A stretch of 7,817 nucleotides of DNA from JALOAT01 sp041677345 (GTDB lineage: Bacteria > Pseudomonadota > Gammaproteobacteria > Thiohalomonadales > Thiohalomonadaceae): assembly GCA_041677345.1 (NCBI GenBank), contig JBAYQE010000116.1, positions 1 to 7,817 of the forward strand, written 5' to 3'. The position numbers were made by a program, and so were the translations under genes. A model generated the notes under the pieces. It ran no database searches. It was not told the origin of the DNA and worked only from the letters and a program-made list of their open reading frames with translations. This document shows positions 1 to 5,393 of this stretch, in pieces. How positions within the stretch are numbered: position 1 is the first letter of the stretch; each line of letters opens with the position of its first letter.

Positions 1-36
1 CCCCGTGCTCCCCGTGTTCCCCGTGTCCCCCGTGGT
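1..36. repeat. 9-bp tandem repeat, four copies
   Basis: Four consecutive 9-bp units start at 1, 10, 19 and 28. Each has an invariant CCCCGTG core followed by two variable bases (CT, TT, TC, GT). Because the unit is a multiple of three, the array keeps any reading frame open. In the frame that would end at 73 it reads as Pro-Val-X repeats. The array begins at the window edge, so more copies may lie upstream. It lies just before imuB and plausibly inside the 3' end of imuA, where it would encode a repetitive tail of variable length. Confidence 0.8.
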
Positions 37-73
37 TATCGCTTTTTGCCTTCAACCCCATGCTCTGGCTTAG
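2..73 (+). CDS. Possible 3' end of imuA, overlapping the imuB start (partial)
   Basis: The frame starting at base 2 is open from the window edge to a TAG at 71-73. It encodes Pro-Val-X repeats followed by a short tail ending His-Ala-Leu-Ala. ImuA, the RecA/SulA-like partner of ImuB, is normally encoded directly upstream of imuB, often with the genes overlapping or abutting. A 14-nt overlap here would explain why imuB has no Shine-Dalgarno sequence of its own. Only 23 residues are visible and the ImuA C-terminus is poorly conserved, so this is inference from gene order. The frame of imuB itself is also open to the window edge, and the third frame is open until about 147, so frame openness alone does not prove the call. 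Confidence 0.35.
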   Translation, partial: PVLPVFPVSPVVIAFCLQPHALA

Positions 74-1505
74 CCTGCACTTTCCCCATCTGGCCCTGGA
101 GGTCTTCGCCCGCGCCGTGGCCGACCCGGCGCTGCCGCTGCTGGTGAGCGATGCCCATGGCGCACGCCAGAGGGTGCATGCCCGCAACCGCGCTGCCGCC
201 GCGGCGGGCGTGCGGCCCGGCATGGCCCTGGGTGCCGCCCAGGCCCTGCTGCAGGACCATCGCACCCTGCCCCGTGACGAGACAGCGGAGCGCGCTGCCC
301 TGGAACGGCTCGCCGCCTGGGCCGGCCAGTTCACCTCCACGGTGAGCCTGGTCCCCCCCCAGGGCCTGCTGCTGGAGATCGGCGGCAGCCTGATGTTGTT
401 CGGTGGCCTGGAGGCACTGCGTGCGCGCGTGCTGGAAGGGACCGAAGCCCTCGGCTATCACGCCGCCACGGGCATGGCACCGGTGCCGCTCGCCGCCGTG
501 CTGCTCGCCCGCGCCGGCCAGGATGCACCCGTGCTGGAGAAATCTGCCCTGCACGCGGTACTCGGTGACTTCCCCCTGGAACACCTTGGCCTGGGCGAGG
601 CCCAGACAGCCGCCCTGCATGGCATGGGCCTGCGACGGCTGTCGGACTGCCTGCGCCTGCCGCGCAGCGGGCTCGCACGCCGGCTTGGTCCCGACACCCT
701 CGCCTATCTGCTGCGCATCCTGGGTGAGCTGCCGGACCCACGACCCGCCTATGTGCCGCCCCCCCGCTTCGCGAGCCGGCTGGTACTGCCGGCGGAGGTG
801 GACAACACCGAGGCCCTGCTGTTCGCCGCCCGACGCCAGTTACTTGAACTGGGCGGTTTCCTGCGTGCCCGCGGGGCCGGCGTATCGCAGTTGGTACTGG
901 CGTTGGGTCATCGTGGCCGCGCACCCAGCCGGCTGGAACTGGGATTGCTCTCACCCAGCCGCGATGCAGGCCATCTGTTCACCCTGCTACACACGCGCCT
1001 CGAGCAATTCACCCTGTCCGCACCCGTGGACGAACTGGTGCTCACCGCCGAGGGGTTGTCACCCCTGGCGGAGGAGGAACCCCCACTGTTCGACGCCCGC
1101 CCCCGGGTACAGGCCCGGGGTGAACAGTTGCTGGAGAAACTCCGCGTGCGGTTGGGTGCCGAGGCGGTGCACGGCTGCGACGTGGTCGCGGAGCATCGCC
1201 CGGAGCGGGCCTGGCGGCGCTGCGCCCCGGGCAGCGCTGTAAAGGCAGCGGCCGCAGCCACCATCTTCGGCCGTCGTCCCTTATGGCTGCTTGACACGCC
1301 CGAGCCCCTGGAAGAAGTGGACGGCCAACCCTGTCGCGGCGGCAAGCTGCACCTGTTGAGCGGCCCCGAACGCATCGAGGCCGGCTGGTGGAATGCGGGT
1401 ATCAGCCGCGATTACTTCGTGGCAGAGGACAGTCGCCACGCGCGCTTGTGGATTTTTCGCGAACACCGCCAGCGGCGCTGGTTCCTGCATGGCGTATTCA
1501 GTTGA
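60..1505 (+). CDS. imuB: ImuB, Y-family DNA polymerase-like mutasome subunit
   Basis: This 481-residue protein matches ImuB, the non-catalytic Y-family-like adaptor that works with ImuA and the DnaE2 polymerase in damage-induced mutagenic translesion synthesis. The N-terminus MLWLSLHFPHLALE corresponds to the first Y-family active-site segment but lacks its Asp. At residues 95-116, VSLVPPQGLLLEIGGSLMLF stands where true Y-family enzymes carry the S-x-D-E catalytic pair, with Pro-Pro in place of Asp-Glu. A palm/fingers and little-finger-like layout spans about 1-330. The C-terminal family signature is at 437-480: ERIEAGWWNAG, RDYFVAED, ARLWIFRE, WFLHGVF. A possible beta-clamp motif at about 340-344 (EPPLF) has Glu where Gln is usual. 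The start is the ATG at 60. No Shine-Dalgarno is visible, which suggests coupling to an upstream gene (imuA). No dnaE2 follows: the downstream genes are convergent. The SOS/LexA control usual for this family cannot be checked because the operon start is outside the window. Confidence 0.93.
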   Translation: MLWLSLHFPHLALEVFARAVADPALPLLVSDAHGARQRVHARNRAAAAAGVRPGMALGAAQALLQDHRTLPRDETAERAALERLAAWAGQFTSTVSLVPPQGLLLEIGGSLMLFGGLEALRARVLEGTEALGYHAATGMAPVPLAAVLLARAGQDAPVLEKSALHAVLGDFPLEHLGLGEAQTAALHGMGLRRLSDCLRLPRSGLARRLGPDTLAYLLRILGELPDPRPAYVPPPRFASRLVLPAEVDNTEALLFAARRQLLELGGFLRARGAGVSQLVLALGHRGRAPSRLELGLLSPSRDAGHLFTLLHTRLEQFTLSAPVDELVLTAEGLSPLAEEEPPLFDARPRVQARGEQLLEKLRVRLGAEAVHGCDVVAEHRPERAWRRCAPGSAVKAAAAATIFGRRPLWLLDTPEPLEEVDGQPCRGGKLHLLSGPERIEAGWWNAGISRDYFVAEDSRHARLWIFREHRQRRWFLHGVFS

Positions 1506-1597
1506 ACCGATGTCGCATCCCAGGGTGCAGACACCACCACGAAGCGGCATCCGAAACCGCTTACGGCACCCGCGATTTCGCCACGCAGGTGCGCACA

Positions 1598-1621
1598 CGT
1601 AGCTTCGCAAGGCGACCTACG
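1598..1621. repeat. Imperfect hairpin, REP-like or terminator-like
   Basis: CGTAG at 1598-1602 pairs with CTACG at 1617-1621. Inside, CGC at 1606-1608 pairs with GCG at 1612-1614 around a 3-base loop, with a C-C mismatch and a one-base bulge between the two stems. No T-run follows on either strand. The layout recalls the short extragenic palindromes common between convergent genes in gammaproteobacteria. One copy in the window cannot show that it is a dispersed element. Confidence 0.35.
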
Positions 1622-1627
1622 GACACT

Positions 1628-1647
1628 GGGAGCAGACCGCAGCTCCC
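1628..1647. terminator. Candidate bidirectional hairpin after the lipoprotein operon
   Basis: GGGAGC at 1628-1633 and GCTCCC at 1642-1647 form a perfect 6-bp stem with an 8-base loop. Further pairing outside is possible with one bulged T. The hairpin begins 4 bases past the TAA stop (1651-1653) of the last lipoprotein gene on the minus strand, and it lies 122 bases after the imuB stop. Position favours 3'-end formation or RNA stabilisation for the minus-strand operon. The lack of a following T-run argues against a strong intrinsic terminator. Confidence 0.35.
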
Positions 1648-1650
1648 TGG

Positions 1651-2652
1651 TTACCGCAACCCTTCGGCGAAACCGATGACCGTCTCGCGCAGCTTGGTGC
1701 GCAGTTGCCGATCCACCTCCGAGATGGCGCGATGGCGGGCCGTGGCCACCTGCCGCGCCGAGGCCTTCACCGGCCAGCGCTGGCTGCCCAGTACCTGCCC
1801 CGCCCTGTCCAGCATGCGCAACTCCAGCGTACCCGTGACCCATTGCCAACCGTCCATGACGGAGCTGTCGAGCAGGAGTGAGGAGACCAGCCGATAATCC
1901 GCCTCACCCGGCGGGGCGTTGATGAAACCCGCATGCCGCACCGCACCCTGCATCACTGAAGCAAGATTCCCCATGGGGTCGGCTTCGGCCTCCACTGCAA
2001 GCCGCAGGCGAGCGGCGAGTTCCGCGAAGTCCGCCTGCAGGCGCGCGCGGGCATAGCGGGCCGGTACGCCGATCCCGGTGGGATCGATCACGCGCAGGTC
2101 CTGCTGCAAGGCATCGCGCTCCTGCTGCGCGGCCACCGCCTGCGAGGCGGCACCGATGCGTGACAATAGCTGGTCACCGCCACGGGCGCGCGCCACTGAG
2201 CGCTCGATGACCTGATCCAGGCCGTCGATGCGCGTACGCAGGCGATCACTCTCGGTCAGGCGATCGAGCACGGCCAGTGCATGATATGCACCCTCGGGAT
2301 CACGCCAGGTCTCGGCGATGCGCACGCCTTCGAGCAGGCGCTGGGTCTCGGTCTGCACGCTGCGGTCCACGCGCGTCTCGGAGCGGTGCTGTGAACTGTC
2401 ACCCTCGCTGATCACCTCTGCGCTGGCCACGTCTTCCAAGCGTTCGTTCACCTGTGTGGTGAACACCTTCGCCAGTTCGGCACGGGCACGATCGCGGGCC
2501 AGTGCGGCACTGGAAGCCTGCGCCTGGCCCGTGAGGTAGCGGGCCTCGGGGTATTTGTCACTGCTGCCGTCCACCCATTCAGGAACCGTCTCGCGCGTGC
2601 CACCGGCACAACCGGCGAGCATCAGGCAGAGGATCAGTGCGGCTTTCTTCAT
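1651..2652 (-). CDS. LPP20-family lipoprotein with extended C-terminal region
   Basis: This is a predicted outer-membrane lipoprotein of 333 residues and the last gene of the four-gene operon. The signal peptide is MKKAALILCLMLAGC, with lipobox LAGC, lipidated Cys15 and Ala at +2. Residues 24-131 match the LPP20 domain: VPEWVDG (23-29), YLTGQAQA (39-46), RDRARAELAKVF (53-64), then ETWRDPEGAYHALAVLDR (114-131). A charged, probably helical segment follows (about 132-190). A last region (about 195-333) includes DYRLVSSLLLD and WVTGTLELRMLD and may be an alpha/beta fold of the CsgG/LpoB/FlgT type, which is inference only. The start at 2652 is chosen because the signal peptide begins there and GGAG lies 6 bases upstream. 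The frame stays open to 2781, but that extension is not signal-like and overlaps the upstream gene. The start overlaps the upstream stop by 4 nt (ATGA). Function is unknown. It is a paralogue of the first operon gene by domain. Confidence 0.85.
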   Translation of the reverse strand: MKKAALILCLMLAGCAGGTRETVPEWVDGSSDKYPEARYLTGQAQASSAALARDRARAELAKVFTTQVNERLEDVASAEVISEGDSSQHRSETRVDRSVQTETQRLLEGVRIAETWRDPEGAYHALAVLDRLTESDRLRTRIDGLDQVIERSVARARGGDQLLSRIGAASQAVAAQQERDALQQDLRVIDPTGIGVPARYARARLQADFAELAARLRLAVEAEADPMGNLASVMQGAVRHAGFINAPPGEADYRLVSSLLLDSSVMDGWQWVTGTLELRMLDRAGQVLGSQRWPVKASARQVATARHRAISEVDRQLRTKLRETVIGFAEGLR

Positions 2653-3959
2653 GGCGTTCTCCGCGACGAAAGGGAAGGAATCCAATGGCGGGACAACACG
2701 GTCTGGCTGTCCTTCGCCACGCTGATAGCGAACTCGTGGGTCTCCACCACGCCGCCCGCAGGCGACAGCAACTCCATGCACACCTGGTGGTCACCGGCGG
2801 GCAAGCGCAGGCGTGCCAACTGGATCTCGGCAGGCAGGGTGAGCCAGGAGCGGGTATCGGCACGTTCGGTGAGCAGACCCGCCACGTTGGAGATGAGGCC
2901 CGCGGCCTTGTCCTCCTTCCGTGCGCTCTCGGTGATCTTGAACTTGGTGACGGCGCGCGCCAGCGCACGTGCCGTGATGGCGGGCATGCGCCCGCTCAGG
3001 GTGTGCTGGGCGATGGCAGTCACGTCCTCGACGATTTCCGTGCGCACCTCGCGCCCGTCCACCAGCACCCGCGCCCCGCTGACAACGCCAGGGCGTGGCT
3101 CGTAACGGGGCAAGGCAATGCTGACCACCTGCGGTACACGCGGCGGCACGAGTACGGCGCGTTCCTCGCGCTTGATGGGCGCGAGCCCATTGTGCAGCAG
3201 CACAACCAGCTCACCATTCTGTAGGCCCGGGTCCTGCCAGTTGGGTACGCCGAACTCCTCGCGGAACCGGCGATGCTCGTCCATGAGACCCACCCGCGCG
3301 GTCAGGCGCAGCAGGTCTTCCTTCAGCGCCGACGGGACGGCGATGGGATACAGCCTCGCATGGGCCTTGTAGCCTTCATAGGCCATGCGGTAGCTGATGA
3401 GTGCATCGCTCCACTCGCCGCGGCGCTCGTAAATGATGCCGGCGAGATAACGCGCGAACGGGTCCCGCGCCAGCGGGCCTTCGTCATCCTCGGCGAGGGA
3501 TTGCAAGGTCAGGTCGACTTGCAGGGCCTCCACGCGTGCGGCCTCGTCATCACCCAGGTCCAGGTAGTTGAGTGCCGCATAGGCATGCAGCAAGGCCTGC
3601 TCAAAGGGTTCGCCCACATAGGTGGTGGTCGCGTCGTTGATGAGGAAGGATGCCGATGTCTCCGTGGCCGAGATGGTGGAGAACTCGTCGATGATGCGCT
3701 TGGCCTCTTCGAAGCTGGCATTGCTCGCACCGTAATCGCCAGCGAGCCGCTGCAGCATGGCACGGTCCAGCAGGTGCAGCACCCGATCGCGCTCTGGGCC
3801 CGGGTGCTCCGCCAGTTGCTTCAGGGCCTGCTCATACTGACCCGCGGCGAGGCTCGCCTCGAGCGCGGGGCGGCTGGCGGAATAGGTGGCGCAGCCACCG
3901 AGCATGGCCATCAGCAACAGCGGCCAGGCCCAGCGGCTCACGCGGCATAACCTCTGCAT
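2649..3959 (-). CDS. COG3014-type lipoprotein with TPR-like N-terminal half
   Basis: This is a predicted lipoprotein of 436 residues. A basic start followed by a hydrophobic core at 10-20 ends in lipobox LGGC (Cys23, Ala at +2), consistent with outer-membrane anchoring. The N-terminal half holds TPR-like helical pairs: GQYEQALKQL (40-49), RLAGDYGASNASFEEAKRI (71-89), ALNYLDLGDDEAARVEALQ (129-147), YERRGEWSDALISYRMAYEG (177-196). The segment NDATTTYVGEPFEQALLHAY (108-127) is what I recognise as this family's signature. The C-terminal half is beta-rich, with GELVVLLHNGLAPIK (249-263) and ADTRSWLTLPAEIQLARLRL (367-386). The family is uncharacterised; a scaffolding role through TPRs is inference. 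It lies 18 nt after the LpoB-like gene and overlaps the next gene by 4 nt. No convincing Shine-Dalgarno precedes the ATG at 3959, so translation may depend on coupling to the upstream gene. Family assignment is from memory of conserved motifs, not a search. Confidence 0.82.
   Translation of the reverse strand: MQRLCRVSRWAWPLLLMAMLGGCATYSASRPALEASLAAGQYEQALKQLAEHPGPERDRVLHLLDRAMLQRLAGDYGASNASFEEAKRIIDEFSTISATETSASFLINDATTTYVGEPFEQALLHAYAALNYLDLGDDEAARVEALQVDLTLQSLAEDDEGPLARDPFARYLAGIIYERRGEWSDALISYRMAYEGYKAHARLYPIAVPSALKEDLLRLTARVGLMDEHRRFREEFGVPNWQDPGLQNGELVVLLHNGLAPIKREERAVLVPPRVPQVVSIALPRYEPRPGVVSGARVLVDGREVRTEIVEDVTAIAQHTLSGRMPAITARALARAVTKFKITESARKEDKAAGLISNVAGLLTERADTRSWLTLPAEIQLARLRLPAGDHQVCMELLSPAGGVVETHEFAISVAKDSQTVLSRHWIPSLSSRRTP
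2659..2662 (-). promoter_or_regulatory. Ribosome binding site deciding the start at 2652
   Basis: On the minus strand GGAG stands 6 bases before the ATG at 2652-2650. It lies inside the last codons of the upstream gene. It supports starting the distal LPP20 lipoprotein at MKKAAL rather than at the longer in-frame start 129 bases upstream. Confidence 0.7.
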
Positions 3960-3977
3960 GGGCCGAGGCCGCTCGGA

Positions 3978-4589
3978 TCAGAACCGCATGCCGGGCTTTT
4001 CGACCACCTTCTTGATCTTTTTCTGCCCCACCCAGGCCTTACGGTTGTCCGTAAGGCTGATAAGGTTCATGTCCACCTGGTAGTAGCGCACCGCGGTCTT
4101 GCCTTCCTTGTCAACGATGGTGTTGATGGAACCGGTGAGCATGTAGTCGGCACCGATTTCCTGGCCCATGGCCTTGCGCGTGGCCTCGCTGGCGTGCACG
4201 TCCATGTCCTTGCGTTCCTCGCGGATCTCGCCGCGTTCGTCACGCGAGGCGACGAATTCCACGCGACCGGAGTTGATCACGGCACGCTCGATGTCGGCCA
4301 CGAAGGTGTTCACATTGACATGCTCATGACTCAGGTTCTTCACGGTGCCGACGATCACCGTGGGCAGGTTGCCGTGGCGACGCACGTGATTGTTGACCCA
4401 GGCGCCTTCCAGCATCTGACCGATCATCTCCTCGGAAACGAGGCGCGAGTCGGTATCGTTCCACTTGCCGCTGAGGTCGCGCACTTCGTCGGTCTCGATG
4501 CGGCTGACCTTGGTCGAGCAGCCGGCGAGGCCGATGAGGGCCACGAGGGCAATGACGGCGGCACGCTTGGCGGAAAGGCTGAGGCTCAT
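3978..4589 (-). CDS. LpoB/CsgG-like outer-membrane lipoprotein
   Basis: This 203-residue lipoprotein belongs to the family annotated as penicillin-binding protein activator LpoB. The signal peptide spans 1-23 with lipobox LAGC, lipidated Cys24 and Ser at +2. The globular part begins almost at once, with NDTDSRLVSEEMIGQML (44-60) and LPTVIVGTVKNLSHEHVNVN (75-94). It continues with FVADIERAVINSGRVEFVAS (96-115), EIREERKD (121-128), GADYMLTGSINTIVDKEGK (146-164), YYQVDMNLISLTD (169-181) and the basic end WVGQKKIKKVVEK (186-198). In E. coli, LpoB reaches through peptidoglycan to stimulate PBP1b by means of a long Pro-rich linker. Here the only prolines are at about 76 and 199, so no such linker exists. 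The fold call is strong; the PBP-activator role is doubtful. The start overlaps the previous stop by 4 nt (ATGA), with AGGAG 8 bases upstream. A CsgG/FlgT-like structural role on the outer membrane is an alternative. Confidence 0.85.
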   Translation of the reverse strand: MSLSLSAKRAAVIALVALIGLAGCSTKVSRIETDEVRDLSGKWNDTDSRLVSEEMIGQMLEGAWVNNHVRRHGNLPTVIVGTVKNLSHEHVNVNTFVADIERAVINSGRVEFVASRDERGEIREERKDMDVHASEATRKAMGQEIGADYMLTGSINTIVDKEGKTAVRYYQVDMNLISLTDNRKAWVGQKKIKKVVEKPGMRF

Positions 4590-5146
4590 TTCTTATTCTC
4601 CTGGACGAAACGGTCGAAAAGGTTGTCCGCGTTGGTCTCGAGATAACGCCGTGCGTCTTCGTTCATGTCGCGGGAAAGCGCCAACGTCTCCTTCACGGCC
4701 TTCATGTCCAGTTCGGCCAGGGAATACACCACGCCGGTCTTCTTGTCCTTCCAGTGCGCGATGATGCGTGCGCCGGCCAGGTTGAGCTTGGTGCTGTTGC
4801 GGATCTGGTTCGATACCTGCTGCACGCTGAACTGGCTTTCACCCGAGGCGGAGGCGGCGGCATAGTCGTTGGCGGCGAGGTCCATGTAGGAACTGAGCAC
4901 GCGCGCGATCTCCGCGCGGGCGCGGTTGTCGGCGGTGGCGATCTGCAGGGCGGCATCGCCCATGGCCGGCGCCTGGCCGAGGCCATGGAACAGGCGACCG
5001 TCCTTGTCGTTCAGGGCCTGACTGCCTTCGTTCACCCAATCGGGTGCGCCCTTGATACCGAGGTCACTTTCCACCACCGTGCCCCCGGCACAGGCCGCAA
5101 GCAGGAACATGGTGGGGATCAGGGTCAACAACGTGCGAAGTCGCAT
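4586..5146 (-). CDS. Small LPP20-family lipoprotein, first gene of the operon
   Basis: This predicted outer-membrane lipoprotein has 186 residues. The signal peptide MRLRTLLTLIPTMFLLAAC ends in a lipobox with Cys19 and Ala at +2. The mature part matches the LPP20 domain: APDWVNEG (34-41), LFHGLGQAP (52-60), TADNRARAEIARVLSSYMDL (71-90), GARIIAHWKDKKTGVVYSLA (125-144) followed by a Leu-Asp-containing segment. A polar helical tail rich in Asn and Glu ends in KK. LPP20-type proteins include Helicobacter Lpp20 and, more distantly, the Vibrio flagellar lipoprotein FlgP; no flagellar genes are visible here. The start has GAGAGGA 4 bases upstream of the ATG, and a candidate promoter lies just before it. 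The gene is followed without a gap by the LpoB-like gene (ATGA). Molecular function is unknown; a structural part of an outer-membrane complex is inference. Confidence 0.87.
   Translation of the reverse strand: MRLRTLLTLIPTMFLLAACAGGTVVESDLGIKGAPDWVNEGSQALNDKDGRLFHGLGQAPAMGDAALQIATADNRARAEIARVLSSYMDLAANDYAAASASGESQFSVQQVSNQIRNSTKLNLAGARIIAHWKDKKTGVVYSLAELDMKAVKETLALSRDMNEDARRYLETNADNLFDRFVQENKK
4598..4602 (-). promoter_or_regulatory. Ribosome binding site of the LpoB-like gene
   Basis: On the minus strand AGGAG stands 8 bases before the ATG at 4589-4587, inside the end of the upstream LPP20 gene. It is a strong match to the anti-Shine-Dalgarno and supports re-initiation at the ATGA overlap. 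Confidence 0.7.
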
Positions 5147-5150
5147 GGCT

Positions 5151-5157
5151 TCCTCTC
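5151..5157 (-). promoter_or_regulatory. Ribosome binding site of the first lipoprotein gene
   Basis: On the minus strand GAGAGGA ends 4 bases before the ATG at 5146-5144. It fixes this ATG as the start, in agreement with the signal peptide that follows it. Confidence 0.65.
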
Positions 5158-5175
5158 CAATTCGGCAAGGGCCAT

Positions 5176-5204
5176 ACGATACCCCAGCGCACCAAGGCGG
5201 CCAA
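5176..5204 (-). promoter_or_regulatory. Candidate sigma70-type promoter of the lipoprotein operon
   Basis: On the minus strand TTGGCC (5204-5199) and TATCGT (5181-5176) are separated by 17 bases. Each hexamer matches four of six positions of the -35 (TTGACA) and -10 (TATAAT) consensus. The -10 ends 29 bases before the ATG of the first lipoprotein gene, giving a short leader that holds the ribosome binding site. Matches of this quality arise by chance, so placement and spacing are the main support. Confidence 0.3.
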
Positions 5205-5393
5205 GGAACCAGCCTGACAAGTTTTGCGCGTCCGGGAACGGGGCCTCGGGCTCAGGACACGGGCTTGAGCTGCGACGGTTTTCCCGCCAGCCCGCACGCG
5301 GCCGCGGTGGGGAAACATGGGACGACGCCTTGCGGCCGCCGCGTGTCTCTCCCACAGGGGTGTAACTTACTGGCGATTGCGTGTCCGCCACGC

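Larger units (their letters stand above)
1506..1650. other. Convergent intergenic region with two dyads
   Basis: This 145-bp gap separates the end of imuB (plus) from the end of the lipoprotein operon (minus). Two inverted repeats lie near its right end and are listed separately. Neither is followed by a clear T-run on either strand, so canonical intrinsic terminators are not evident. Short ORFs crossing the gap read through imuB in other frames and are not credible genes. Confidence 0.6.
5147..5393. other. Intergenic region between barrel gene and lipoprotein operon
   Basis: This 247-bp gap lies between two minus-strand genes and is long for such a compact region, suggesting a separate transcription unit for the lipoproteins. 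It contains several dyads. GCGTG at 5379-5383 pairs with CACGC at 5389-5393, directly after the barrel stop. CACGCGGC at 5295-5302 pairs with GCCGCGTG at 5338-5345. GCTCA at 5250-5254 pairs with TGAGC at 5266-5270. GTAACTTAC at 5362-5370 is self-complementary except for its centre. Two copies of the 8-bp palindrome GCGGCCGC lie at 5298 and 5332. No hairpin followed by a T-run was found after the barrel gene. I could not match the region to any riboswitch class I know. Confidence 0.5.

Noticed and set aside
36..620. Long minus-strand ORF opposite imuB
   Set aside because: It is antisense to a well-supported ImuB, its composition is low-complexity Gly/Gln/His as expected from the complement of a GC-rich gene, and it has no recognisable domain or ribosome binding site.
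403..1242. 279-residue plus-strand ORF inside imuB
   Set aside because: It is a frame shadow of imuB, with Trp/Cys/Pro/Arg-rich composition not seen in real proteins of this GC content.
1388..1897. Plus-strand ORF spanning the imuB end and the convergent gap
   Set aside because: It overlaps imuB in another frame and runs antisense into the distal lipoprotein gene. The translation is Arg/Ser-rich with no family motif.
2653..2781. N-terminal extension of the distal LPP20 lipoprotein to 2781
   Set aside because: The extension lies inside the COG3014-type gene and would bury the signal peptide and lipobox 43 residues into the protein. The ATG at 2652 has a good ribosome binding site.
3273..3950. 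225-residue plus-strand ORF opposite the COG3014-type gene
   Set aside because: It is antisense to a gene with a clear lipobox and TPR-like motifs, and has a Gly/Gln/Val-rich shadow composition.
5147..5393. Riboswitch or other structured leader upstream of the lipoprotein operon
   Set aside because: I compared it by eye with cobalamin, cyclic-di-GMP and glycine riboswitch core motifs and found no match. The dyads alone do not justify a call.
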